Of a stretch of DNA of 64,000 nucleotides, positions 47,576 through 58,302 are shown in pieces. How positions within the stretch are numbered: position 1 is the stretch's first letter; each line of letters opens with the position of its first letter. The DNA comes from Pilaira anomala (lineage: Eukaryota; Mucoromycota; Mucoromycetes; Mucorales; Mucoraceae). The notes under the pieces were generated by a model. It did no database searches. It had not been told where the DNA came from and worked only from the letters and a program-made list of their open reading frames with translations. The stretch lies in the NCBI GenBank assembly GCA_025716855.1, contig JAIXMQ010000046.1:184346-248345 (forward strand), read 5' to 3'. The position numbers and the translations under genes were made by a program.

Positions 47576-48264
47576 AGTAATTAATGAGAAAAGACTTAGG
47601 GTTGATTTATTAGATAAAATAAAACTGAAAGAACTCTTCTAAACTAAAATAATAATCATCTTTTATATCTTGAATATCCTGATGAGTTGTGTTTGAATAA
47701 GGACCATCTTTTTGATGGGTTTAAATGAATCTATACCCAACTCTTCTGCTTTTGAATAAGTACGTTCTACTCTTTCGAATTGACCAAAAATAATTGTGGA
47801 TCCTATCTACCCGATTGGATAACAACATATCTGGTTCCTGACTAAAGATCACCTTGTAATTACTTACATGGTTGTTATTAGTCTGGATTCCGTTGTTACA
47901 GATTTCATTGGTAAATGCGCATACTTTTAAATTGACAAGATCTATTTTTCTATCATACGACCTGATCAACCTTATTCTTAGATTGATATCATGTTTTCCC
48001 AGTTTCGGGATAGAATTGACAGTTGCTGGGTTAATCTTTATTCCAACAATGTTATTCTTTTTTATTTGTTTTGTAAACAGGTTATATAATATTACTATTT
48101 AATATTAATAGATTAATAATGTATTTTTGCCAGTAATAGCCGTTCTTATCCCAACACAAGGTAGCTAAGCTTGTATCGAGACTATTAACGGTAAATATCT
48201 CTTATTTTCTATTAATATGAATTGAATATTTACTTTATTTGTATTGTTTTATTCTCAATTATAT
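47576..48264. other. Unassigned AT-rich sequence between the gypsy remnant and the MULE
   Basis: No coding frame is supported. The start (GATTTATTAGATAAAATAAAA near 47603) resembles LTR interior sequence near 44090-44120 and 54410-54425, so this may be another LTR fragment, but no ends or target duplication can be defined. Confidence 0.35.
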
Positions 48265-48272
48265 TTTATTAT

Positions 48273-48380
48273 GGTGAATTCTTGGGGCACCACAATCGGC
48301 ACCACTGAAAAAAAAAATGCGATTCGTGACGTCGACAATCGACCTTCGGAGTTCCTGATTGTGGTGTAGATGAGTTTATG
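48273..48380 (+). repeat. MULE left terminal inverted repeat
   Basis: 108 bases, inverted at 52656-52764. Inside each TIR the segment CACCACAATC near the outer end is complementary to GATTGTGGTG near the inner end, so one TIR strand can fold on itself. The start codon of the transposase lies 60 bp inside. Confidence 0.9.
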
Positions 48381-48439
48381 GTTGGTTTAATGCGTCGTGA
48401 TCCTTTTCAGTTTTATTCATAAATATTAATAAAAATAAA

Positions 48440-51400
48440 ATGAACACAGAAATCGAATTTCCTGAGCAACAGCAAATGAATGACGAATTTAAGAATGTGA
48501 TCTTTCCCATTAACAGGGAGTTTCCAACAATTGTTGCTGCAAAGACTGAAGCTTTCAAGTTTGGTGGCATTTACAACGTACCTTTCGTTGTAGGAAGATC
48601 TGATCCTGCTCGAGGATACTTAACTTTGACTTGCAAGCATTACGGTGTACCAAGAAGTATGAGATCCGGAACTGAAAACGCCGAGAACACCGAAGTTGAA
48701 GAAACCGAGGAAGGGTACCATAAAGATACTCAAAAGCTTTCTTGCCCGTGTTACATAAAGTTCAAACGATCGGTAAAAACTCAAAACATTTTTGTTTACG
48801 AGGCACATTTTGAACATAACCATCCCATTCCCAAGTCAAGTACGACTTACTCAATGTATCGTAAGCAAAACGCAGATACAATGGATACAATTGTCAAAAT
48901 TCTTTCCTTATCAACCAGTAATGCCACGGAAGTAATCATGACAGTAAGATATTGATTTTAATAATAATTAACTTCTGAAGCATCCATGTTTTAATTTAAA
49001 TTTTGAATAGATGCTTGAAGCAAAAGGTATTAAGAACATTTTGAAAAAGGATATCTACAACCTGAGATCTAAGTTGAACTCTGAAAGTTCTTCAAGTGAA
49101 ATGTTTTATTTCCTTGACAGTCTTCAAAATAAAGGATACATCGTTCGGTTCCAAGTCAATGAGAAAAACCAACTCAAGTCGTTGTTCTTTTGTCATGAAG
49201 AATCAATTAGAGAAGCCCGTCGCATGCCCGAGTCTATCATTATAGACGCTACATACAAGACTAACAATCACAAGTTAACATTTGTAAATGTTGTTGGTAC
49301 CAGTAGTACCTCTAAGGACGGTAAACGGGGTACTCTCTTGACGTTCGCAATTGCAGGAGCGTGGGTTAGTAACGAATTGGGTGGAACCTATGACTGGGTT
49401 ATTGAAGAATTAAGGGACGCAATCTGGCCTAGAGACAGTAATTTACAAGCACCCGATGTAATTGTCACCGATAATGATGCTGCTCTGAAAAACGCAATTC
49501 AGAAGACATTTCCTGAAAGCAACCATTTGCTTTGTTACTGGCACCTGGGTAACAACTTTGAGACAAATATCAGGCCCTGTTTCAAGAAAGGTTCCGTTGC
49601 CGCATTAAGTATTTTGGCTTTGACTTTGCGAGAAAAGTTCAACAGTATTGTACTAAGCCGTACTGAAAAAGAAATGAATGATGCTATCGCCGCTTTCAGG
49701 TCATTCTTGAATTTTTCAGGTGCTGGCGATGCATCTAAAAGAACATGTGAAAGTCCCCAAGACATAATCAAAGCCGAGAAATACTTGGATAAGTAAGTGA
49801 GAAATATATCTTGATCTATTAAGCCGGGCGTATATTTATATAAAATACGATAGGATGTTAATGGAAAAAGAACGTTGGGTTGGATTTTATGCTAACCAGC
49901 ATAAACACATGGGAAACAGAACATCCAATCGAGTAGAAGGCGCTCACTCTGCCATTAAATCTGCTCTTGGTAATAACTCATCTGGTAAAATTGCTAGCGT
50001 AACAGCTAAAATTGATAGATGGTATTGCAAAAAGGTAAAAACATATTTATAGAAATACATAATCGCTCAAAATACATAGTTAAAACTTGTAACATCTTTC
50101 ACATATTCACGTTTGATCGTATTATTTTTAGAGAGGTGAAAGAGAATCAAAAAACGAAGTTGAAATGATGGGGTTTTCTGCTCAACTTTTTGACCCAAAA
50201 AATGAACATCGCTTCAAAAATCTGAAGTATAGAGTGTCTAGATATGCAATGGATGATATCCGTAAGTCTGTTGCTTATGGTATTCCCCGGCAAACATCTG
50301 TTGTTGTGGAAGACTGCTCTTGCAAATCCAGGGTTAACTTCGGAATTCCTTGCCATCATATTCTCTTGAAATATGATGTTATTCCATTATCAATCATACC
50401 AATTAGATGGCGTTTACAGGAAGCAGAAAATGAAGGTGAGTTTCTTTTTTTTTTAAAGATAAATATACTAAAATATGTACGAATTATAGGTAAGTTGGAT
50501 AATGCATCTGTTGGTAAAGTAATCGTTGATTTGAAGAAAGAAAGCATAGTAAAAGTAGAAGATAATTTCCAAGGTAAGTTTTATTTATATTTTATCTGTC
50601 ACAAATTTATTTGAAAATATAAAGTGTTATGGTTTGGCACATGACCAACATCGACGAGAATAAGTTTATTTTACTTTTAAAGTTGTTGGTTATGTGTTCA
50701 TAATTTTATTCATCTCATTAATAATATTCAATAAATATTGCGGTCTGTTTAAATAATTTATTCACATTATGGTTTCCTACTTTGTTTTTATATTTACTTG
50801 CCTGAATAAAAAAAAAATTGTGTACCATATAATACTTTATTAGTCAACAAAGATGTTATTGAACTTATTTCAGACGAGGAAGACGAAGGCCAAGACGTGG
50901 AGAAAAACAAAAAAGAAAAGGAAAACAAGCAAAAAGAAAATGAAGGAGAAAATGAAGAAGAAGAAAAAGTAGAAGAAAAAACAGACGAAGAAAACAAAAA
51001 CTTTGATAAAAATGCAGAAAACAAAGCAAATAGTTATTCTCAATGTAAGTGTAGATTTTTTTTTTTTTTTTTTTACTTGGTTTGTTTATAATTGAATCAT
51101 ATCATAACAAATTTGATATTATATATACCTGTCAAAATCTGATTCATGAATATATATATATAGCATACATAAAGAATGAGCACAATTTGAAGCAGATAAT
51201 TTTTCATAGCTTATTACAAATTAACCAAACTGTCCAAGCTATGACCAATCAACAAGACTTGGTAAATTTAGCAAATAAACTTGTAGATTTACAAGAAGGG
51301 TTACAAACCCAAAATAAATCCGTATTGACTCTCCTGCCACCAATTACTAACACAAATACGAAAGGCAGAAAGAAAAATACAAAACGAATGGACATTTTAG

Positions 51401-52415
51401 TTGAAATTGTGAGAAAAGAAGAGGAAGCAAAAGCAGCCAAAGCAAAGAAGGCAGAAAAAGAAGCAGAAAAAAAAATTAAAATAATGCAAACGCAAGAAAA
51501 AAGAAAAGTAGACGAAACTGAAAATGAAGTCGAAAAATTAAAAATTCCAAAAAAAATCAAAATCGAAGCAACATTAAAAATGCCCGTAAAAAACCATCAT
51601 CTCACATCAACAAACAACCAATATGATGCTCTTTTAAGAGATCCTAAATTAAAAGACGAGTAAGAAAAAAAACAATGATGTATTCTTAACTATTCTTATT
51701 AAAAATAACTCTTAGTCAAACTATCCATGCCGATGGCGAGATTATAAAAATTTTCAAAAAAACAGGTAGCAACAAGCATTTGTTTCGAGGATTAGATTTA
51801 GATGAATCTAAAATTGCTGGACTTATCAGTCCAGAAGGTGATGGAAACTGTGGTTTCCGAGCTGTTAGTTTGTCGGTTTATGGCAACCAAGGCCAATGGA
51901 CCCAAGTAAAGAAAGACATGTTGGCTGTATACAACAAATACCGTGATACGCTGTATACCTTATACAAACCAAATCACGAGCAAATGTATGGCATGCTTAC
52001 TTCAACAGTAAAGCCATGCACTATCTTTAAGCATTGGTTTGATGTAACAATGTGTCCACAAATTGTTGCTGATACCTACAAGCGACCGGTAGTTGCATAT
52101 ATGCTACATACATTTCACAACAAAAAAAACGAGCTCATACAACAAAAGGCACAAGATCTCTACCTTCCTTTGTGTGATCTTGATTTTCAAAAAAAAGACA
52201 AACCAATAATTATTTATCTCAATTCAAATCATTTCTATCTTGTTGAACTTGGCTTGACACCAGGTGGAAAGCCTAAAAGAATAATTATCCTGAAATCTCT
52301 TTCTTTACCACCCAATAATTCAAAGTTTCCCTCAAGATTGCTCCCAAGATTACACCATTTTTTACAAATAGACTTTCTTTATTTTATTTTTTTTTTATTT
52401 CATCATTTATTTTAG
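48440..52415 (+). CDS. MULE transposase fused to an OTU cysteine-protease domain
   Basis: Eight exons (48440-48943, 49011-49792, 49854-50034, 50132-50435, 50490-50573, 50874-51044, 51164-51659, 51716-52415) close in phase to 1,073 residues. The N-terminus has a FAR1/WRKY-like zinc fold (LTCKHYGVPR, CPCYIKFKRS, HFEHNHPIP). The MULE catalytic core has IIIDATYKTN (Asp near 247), VIVTDNDAALKNA (Asp near 322), CYWHLGNNF and NRVEGAHSAIK (Glu near 456). A SWIM finger follows (CSCKSRVNFGIPCHH). Then comes a long charged Lys/Glu coiled linker. The C-terminal OTU domain has EGDGNCGFRAVSLSVYG (Asp and Cys near 883 and 886) and LNSNHFYLVEL with the catalytic His, so a complete protease triad looks possible. 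The hydrophobic last 30 residues may be read-through of a missed splice. Intron 5 is unusually long (300 bp). Confidence 0.85.
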
Positions 52416-52655
52416 ACTTTTTTATTTATTATTTACCTTAAACACACAGTTAGACTTTTTTTATTACATTATATATTTATCTTAAACCGAACTTTGACTT
52501 TTTTTGTTCTTATTATATATCTTAGTTCATTGAAAAAACCAATTGTAACTCTTTTTTATTTGTAACTAAACTTGAACTAATATGTTTGATAAAGTATATG
52601 GACAATATTAGGTCTATGAAGCCTTTGGTTGATGCATAGTACTCAAATGGCACCA

Positions 52656-52764
52656 CATAAACTCATCTACACCACAATCAGGAACTCCGAAGGTCGATTG
52701 TCGACGTCACGAATCGCATTTTTTTTTTTCAGTGGTGCCGATTGTGGTGCCCCAAGAATTCACC
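52656..52764 (-). repeat. MULE right terminal inverted repeat
   Basis: Inverted copy of the left TIR with one extra base in the T run. The TSD TTTATTAT follows at once. Confidence 0.9.
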
Positions 52765-52983
52765 TTTATTATTTGATCTTGGTTTTTTACCATTGATCTT
52801 ATTTTAGGTCAATTTGTATATGCATTTGAATATAGAATATTTCCTTAGGTTCAAGATATTGATAATAATATACAATTGATGTGACCAGACATGTTCATAT
52901 AATACTTCACTCACATATTCACATATACACGGTCACTACCACTTAATCTATTATCCACCGATTACTAATAAACATTCATTCTA

Positions 52984-53013
52984 ACGTGCCATCGGACTTA
53001 AACCTAGAATTTT
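52984..53013 (+). repeat. Composite left TIR
   Basis: 30 bases, ACGTGCCATCGGACTTAAAC followed by ten more, perfectly inverted at 63671-63700. TA precedes it. Confidence 0.9.
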
Positions 53014-53251
53014 CCGTTTTTTTTCAAAATAATTTTTTTTGAAATGGCAACTACTCATGTCCTTTTTTTTTTTTTTTAAAAAAAAAAAAATATACATGGC
53101 TAATTTCGATTTAGCTAATGAGGTTTAACATGTAAATGTTAAAAATATTATGCTCAAGTTGGAATTGCTGACATAAGTACATGGAGCAATATGTTTAATT
53201 TTTTTTTATTATTTTTTTTTATCCTCTAAAAATGGATTTTTTTTTTACAAG
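53014..53251. other. Non-coding end of the DDE transposon
   Basis: Subterminal A/T-rich sequence between TIR and the transposase stop, with T tracts at 53064-53076 and 53200-53220. Nothing else is seen. Confidence 0.4.
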
Positions 53252-54246
53252 TTAAAAATTTTCTTTAAAAGCCACTTTTCTGTGAGAGAGATAGCTTTTA
53301 GAAATAAATTTATAAACATCACATACGACTTCACGCCCGTCCGAACATTGGCTATATGCTTCAATATAGTTCATACATCTTTGAAAGTATCTGCGAATCC
53401 TCTTTATTTCACCTGCCTTATCTAAGAAGTCCGGTATTTTAGCTTCAAGTGATTTAAAGGTATAATCACAATGAAGACGAGCTTCGTGTTTTGCCCCACC
53501 CCAATACATTTCAATCCAATTAGTTTCGCAGTGATATTTCGGATATAACTCAAATATATGACCTGCTTCCTCAACTGTTTCTTGTAATGCAGTTGTTTGT
53601 GATTTAAAATCTGGTCTACTTTCTAGAAAATGTCTAGCACAGCAAACAGATGCCCTTCCTGGATAGGGATTCTTACAATCCAACTTCCACTCGTTTCCTT
53701 CCAAATCATTCAGCCACTGATTTCTTTCTTCTAAGATTTTTTTGATACCTAAGAGAATCAAAAATTTATTTAAGAAAAAAACTATATAACTAGTTATAAA
53801 TATTTAGAAATAATTTTTACCTTTAAAATACCTTTCTTTACGAACTATAGACTTTCCTTTTCTGTTTCTAAGAGTTTCTGTTTTTTCATAGTAGAAAGAT
53901 TGTTGAATAATCTTGCCATTGCTTAATTTGACAGAGGTATCTCTAAATTGATACTTGTCTTGAACTGTCGAGATCTTTTCATTCAATGTCATGCGACTAG
54001 CAACAAGAGCGTCATCAGCATAGGCAGAGTGATTGGAACTGTTGTCAAATAAGAACACGGCAGTACAGCCAGGATGCAAAAGATGAAAAAGTTCAATTAC
54101 ATCATCCTTAAGCTGTGCCACCATGTGCTTATATGTCCACCAGCCCTCTCTATCTCCACCAGCTTTAAACATAACTCTTGATGTTCTTCCACCGTATTTC
54201 ATTGTTCCATGACAAGGGCATTGAAATTCACTTATCATAATGGAAG

Positions 54247-54362
54247 TGTCACGGACGACGAGGGGAACAGGCAAGGGAACAAGGGGATTGATTATCTGAT
54301 ACAAAGGAAAAAGAATTATACCTATAATAATATAAATACTATTATAGTATAAAGGGGAAAGT

Positions 54363-54394
<32 letters not shown>

Positions 54395-54939
54395 AGTGAA
54401 GTAAGAAATGATTTATTAGATAAGATCTTGAATACAGAAAAGAAGTTATAAAAATGTTGTCTATTTATATTAAATGACAACTATTAAGGTTAAGTAATAA
54501 GACGTAACTAATGCAAGGTACAAGACGTGGGAACAGGGTACAAGACAGCATGGGAATAGATGCTGAGCATGGGAACAGGAACTTGATGTGGGAACTGGAT
54601 ACAAGGGGCATGGGAACAGAGTACAAAGGAAGCATGGGAATAGATGCTTGTCAAGGGAACTGGGTACAAGGGAGCTGGGTACGAGAGTACAAGGGAACAT
54701 GGGAACTGGTTACAAGATACATGGGAACAGAGTACAGGGGAGCTGGGTACGAGAGTACAAGGGAACATGGGAACATAGTACAAGATACGGGTACATGGGA
54801 GCTGGGTACTAGGACCAGATTATTACTTGAGTCATTCATGCAACACACATAACATTACACAACGGATCCAGATAACCGGTAACTGACTTAATCCTAGAAC
54901 TCGGGTCTATGACAGATCCTGGAACTCGGGTTCATGACA
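54247..54939. mobile_element. Solo LTR, family 1 (693 bp, with minisatellite)
   Basis: Begins TGTCACGGACGACGAGGGGA and ends GTTCATGACA, the same ends as the LTR at 44033-44522, flanked by GGAAG at 54242-54246 and 54940-54944. It is about 200 bp longer because of a tandem G-rich repeat. It holds a (GA)n tract (54369-54394). An extra partial end, CTATGACA at 54907-54914, precedes the true end. Confidence 0.9.
54510..54815. repeat. Minisatellite inside the solo LTR
   Basis: Imperfect tandem units built on GGGAACAGGGTACAAG and CATGGGAAC, with a longer unit that includes GAGCTGGGTACGAGAGTACA present twice (about 54670 and 54740). All six frames stay partly open across it, which explains spurious long ORFs. 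Confidence 0.8.
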
Positions 54940-56181
54940 GGAAGACCCTTGCCCCTTCTTTCTAATATAGTTTTCACCTTCTATTAACCAAAAGTTTCTT
55001 TTACCATCATTGGCGTAAAAAGTGCTTTCATCATGTGTTACGAAAACAATCTTTTTGGCACCATGTTCTAAAACAGGTTCCATTACTTTTTCTTGTTGCT
55101 CGCCTTCGTAAAATTCGGAACGTTCCATATACTCGACCATTCTTTTACTCCATTTTTCTCTGTACTCAACAACATCGGGTCTTTCATGGCCATCAAAGAA
55201 AATGGCTTTTTCATTCTTGCGATATGAATAACCCCATTCATATAAGTAATTAGCTAATGTAGTTGCACATACATTACCTGTTACTCCAAGAAGAGAAGGA
55301 ACAATTTCATCGCCAATAAACTTCAAAACATTGTCAATACTTCTGTACTGAGGTAAAGTTGTTTTGATTTTTTCTATAATTCTTAACTTCACATCATTAT
55401 CATTCAGAAAAGAAACTCTCTTGACGTGAGCACCTTGACAATGATCGGATAAGATTTTTTTATCAAGAAACTCGGCAGACCAATTGAGAATTACTTGATA
55501 TCTATAATGCTTCGAGCAATTAGGCCAAAGATGGTAGGCGGCTTTCTTAGCGGATTCAATTTTGAGAAAACCTTCTAATCTAAAATTACAATACAATTGG
55601 ATAGACAAGTATCTAGCTCTATTATAAGCATTAACATGGCTATTTTCATACTTCTTATTCATTGTAGGCTTCGTATATTCAATTAAAGTGCTATAAAGAT
55701 ATTTGATCTTAATCAATTCTTTTTCATGAGATCCTACTTCTTTCTTTTTTTTCTCTTTAGTATTGATTTCTTGAGGAACAGCAGTAAATCCAAAACTATT
55801 TAATTTACCAGAAGGATGTACTTTTTGAGCTTCTTTCTGTCTTCTCCAAATTGTCGTTGCTGATTTCATGTCATAATTGCCTTTTCTAGGTCTTTTGTAT
55901 GACAAACCATTATCGAAAAGAACAGCATTAATGTCCAAAGGGTTAACTTCAGGAACCAAGTTGGTGTTATTTTCAACATTACGAAGTAATTCTTCTGTAT
56001 CAGCTTGACAAATTTCCCAATCTTCAGGGTTTTCTTCAACAGCATGGGTAATTTTTCCTTCATTATCTCTAGCTCTTTTTCTGATAGCTAATTGTCTTTT
56101 ATTAAGACCAGGCATTTTGAATAGTTATTAGTTTTACGTAGTAAATCAAGTCAAAAACTGGTTGATAGAGATGCGCAATTA

Positions 56182-56363
56182 TTGTATTTTTCAGCAATTA
56201 AGAGACAGTCTCAGAGAAAATAAGAGAAAATTATTGGATGAAATAAGAGAACATTATTGGACAAAATAAGAGAAAAATTGCGAATCAAATAAGAGAAAAA
56301 TTTAGATCAATGAAAAAAAAAACTTAAAAAAATTTAAGAGAAAAAAAAAAGGCAATTAGTAGA
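56182..56363 (+). repeat. Tc1-type element left TIR with subrepeats
   Basis: Nearly identical to the complement of 57830-58010; a short A/G difference lies near 56310. The repeated AATAAGAGAAAA units are about 22-27 bases apart. Confidence 0.85.
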
Positions 56364-56387
56364 AAACGTATCAGGTTTTTAATCCCA

Positions 56388-57800
56388 TTATAAATTTTTC
56401 TCAAGGGCTAAGCACTTTTCAAAGAATCCAAGGGAATGATGGATCCACCCTTGGCAATCTTTTTTGGTTACCTTGGAACAGGCATTCATAATTCTGGGCG
56501 TGAGCGTCTCACCAGTTTCAAAAGGCTTTCTTTTGACACCATACTTCACCTTCGACCAGAATAGCTCAATTGGGTTTAGGAATGGTGAGTATGGTGGAAG
56601 ATATGCACACCTATAGCCTCTGCTTTCTATCAAATTTCTTACTGTAGCTGGCTTGTGTATGGGAGCATTGTCCATTACTAAGTAAAAACCCCTCATGTTG
56701 TTTCGGTCAAGAACGTCCATCACATTACTCAAGTAACTTAGATAATGCTCAGCCCTTGTTCCAACTTTGGCTGTTGTTGTAACAACCTTACCATCTACTC
56801 TTCTCTTCTTAGTTCCTGAAACCATTATTGGTTTTCTTAAAGAAATGTCAATAATACCAACACTTGATATGGCACCAAGGATGGTAACGGTAGTGCCTTT
56901 TGAAGCAGGAACAGTTGTCTTAGCAGGCGCTCCTTTTTTAGACCAGCCACGAGTGCGTGTCATATGAAGATTGAATCCTGCTTCATCCAAAAATATACAG
57001 TTGCCCTCAAAGTCCATCTCTTTATCAGATAGCCATTGAAGGATGATATCCCTTCTCTTCTTTAAAGTTTCCTCAGAATTTCGCGCAACTGAAATCTTTT
57101 CCAACTTTTTCATTGATAGTGCACAGCTGGTCCTAAGATGTCGGTATACTGCGGATGGACTTACTGAGAGACTTGGAAACTCTTTAAGTAACAGTTCGTG
57201 TATTCCAGCAACAGTTATAGTCGAACGCTCATCAACGAGATCAATAATAAACTTCGAGTGTTTCTCAGTAAGTTCAGAGACGGTTCCCATTCTGCGTCCT
57301 CTTTGTTTCTGTTGAGGTACCTCCCCAGTTTTCTGCCATTGCGACTTAAAACGATAGGCTGATTTCTCATTAATACCTGTCTTTAAAGCTGCATCTTTTA
57401 GAGGAACCTGTTCAACTAACAGAGCAATGAGCTTGTTGATATCGTACTGCGTGTATACACGTCGAACTTTACTAGCGTCGTCTTTTTTTATGGGCTGGTC
57501 TTTCAAAGGACTCTCTTCTTTTAATTTTTCCTTATCAACCATATCAACTTCAGTTTTCTCCATTTCGGAAAAACTAATAGGCTCATTGTCTTCTTCTTCC
57601 GAGCTGTTATTGGGATCGGCATCCTCATACCCTTCCTTCAGCTCCAATGTCGCATCTTCATCTAACTCCATTGCTGATTCAGTAATGTTATACTCCCACT
57701 TCTTTCTCATTATCGGCATTACACTGACAACAATCTCGGGTACATCCTCAATTTCTTCGTCTTGTAGAGAGATCTCGTTCATATCATAGTCAATATCCAT
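56388..57800 (-). CDS. Tc1/mariner-IS630 transposase (DD34E)
   Basis: A single uninterrupted frame of 470 residues. The N-terminal 110 residues are acidic and disordered. A helix-turn-helix follows (YDINKLIALLVEQVPLKDAA, KSAYRFKSQW), then a second HTH around ELTEKHSKFIIDLVDERSTI. The catalytic triad is FLDEAGFNLHM, YLVMDNAPIHKP and LNPIELFWSKVK; 34 residues separate the second Asp from the Glu. The linker KKGAPAKTTVPASKGTT resembles the flap of Tc1-type enzymes. All catalytic residues are present, so it could be active. The start at 57800 leaves 30 bp to the right TIR. Confidence 0.93.
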   Translation of the reverse strand: MDIDYDMNEISLQDEEIEDVPEIVVSVMPIMRKKWEYNITESAMELDEDATLELKEGYEDADPNNSSEEEDNEPISFSEMEKTEVDMVDKEKLKEESPLKDQPIKKDDASKVRRVYTQYDINKLIALLVEQVPLKDAALKTGINEKSAYRFKSQWQKTGEVPQQKQRGRRMGTVSELTEKHSKFIIDLVDERSTITVAGIHELLLKEFPSLSVSPSAVYRHLRTSCALSMKKLEKISVARNSEETLKKRRDIILQWLSDKEMDFEGNCIFLDEAGFNLHMTRTRGWSKKGAPAKTTVPASKGTTVTILGAISSVGIIDISLRKPIMVSGTKKRRVDGKVVTTTAKVGTRAEHYLSYLSNVMDVLDRNNMRGFYLVMDNAPIHKPATVRNLIESRGYRCAYLPPYSPFLNPIELFWSKVKYGVKRKPFETGETLTPRIMNACSKVTKKDCQGWIHHSLGFFEKCLALEKNL

Positions 57801-57829
57801 TTTCCGTTAATAAGAGAAAAAAAGTGTTA

Positions 57830-58010
57830 TCTACTAATTGCCTTTTTTTTTCTCTTAAATTTTTTTAAGTTTTTCTCTTCATTGATCTAAATTTTTCTCT
57901 TATTTGATTCGCAATTTTTCTCTTATTTTGTCCAATAATGTTCTCTTATTTCATCCAATAATTTTCTCTTATTTTCTCTGAGACTGTCTCTTAATTGCTG
58001 AAAAATACAA
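57830..58010 (-). repeat. Tc1-type element right TIR with subrepeats
   Basis: Complement of the left TIR. The last bases, AAAATACAA, adjoin TA and the 5' LTR of the gypsy element. Confidence 0.85.
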
Positions 58011-58013
58011 TAG

Positions 58014-58285
58014 TGTAGAGTGCTACATTGAAGTCCGCTTGTACTCCCCTTTTCCCATTCTATCACACCACTCTTGCTTCCGGACTCTCATGATAATTCA
58101 ATGTTGAATTATCACCTCACTTTACTGTATCACTCCACTCTATATATTATCTCATGTCTTAACCAACTAGTATAAATACTCACTTATATTCTATTCAATA
58201 AAGATTATTCTATTTTATAACTTTAACTTTTATTTTATTTATCCGATCCGGATTCCCATTTAAGACCCAACTTCAGAATATTACA
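58014..58285 (+). repeat. Gypsy 5' LTR
   Basis: Starts TGTAGAGTG and ends ATTACA. It contains a TATA box (TATAAATAC, about 58171) and an AATAAA signal about 26 bases later (58197-58202). It differs from the 3' LTR only at C/A near 58083. Confidence 0.95.
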
Positions 58286-58286
58286 T

Positions 58287-58298
58287 TGGTGGAGTAGC
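58287..58298 (+). promoter_or_regulatory. Gypsy primer-binding site
   Basis: TGGTGGAGTAGC begins one base after the 5' LTR. A TGG start is complementary to a tRNA CCA end. The priming tRNA is not identified. Confidence 0.6.
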
Positions 58299-58302
58299 TA
58301 AT

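Larger units (their letters stand above)
48273..52764. mobile_element. Complete Mutator-like element (MULE) with OTU-bearing transposase
   Basis: 4,492 bp bounded by TIRs of 108 bp (48273-48380) and 109 bp (52656-52764), identical apart from one base in an A run, starting GGTGAATTCTTGGGGCACCA. The 8-bp duplication TTTATTAT lies at 48265-48272 and 52765-52772, matching the 8-11 bp expected for Mutator elements. It carries one multi-exon gene with intact frame. Near-identical TIRs and an open gene suggest recent activity. Confidence 0.93.
53252..56115 (-). pseudogene. DDE transposase of the composite, split by a solo LTR
   Basis: Three coding pieces on the minus strand: 56115-54940, 54241-53821 and 53748-53252. 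The first and second are one exon parted by the solo LTR plus one copy of its 5-bp TSD; taking these out keeps frame exactly. A normal GT-AG intron separates the second and third. Total about 697 residues. The catalytic acidic residues are in FVTHDESTFYANDG, AVFLFDNSSNH and NWIEMYWGGAK. KKGQGSS before the LTR and MISEFQCPCHG after it are hallmarks of a DDE family that I recall as widespread in basidiomycetes and early fungi. The N-terminal 200 residues are basic and probably bind DNA. The LTR destroys the gene. Confidence 0.85.
56182..58010. mobile_element. Intact Tc1/mariner-type (DD34E) element with long TIRs
   Basis: 1,829 bp flanked by TA (56180-56181 and 58011-58012). TIRs of about 182 bp: 56182-56363 and 57830-58010, starting TTGTATTTTTCAGCAATTAA. 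Each TIR contains four to five spaced copies of AATAAGAGAAAA, probably transposase sites. One intact transposase gene fills the interior. Confidence 0.93.

Noticed and set aside
54511..54852. Overlapping open frames on both strands (up to 113 residues)
   Set aside because: They are products of the LTR minisatellite; all frames repeat the same short units and none resembles a protein.
57043..57789. Plus-strand frames of 90 and 120 residues
   Set aside because: Antisense shadows of the intact Tc1-type transposase.
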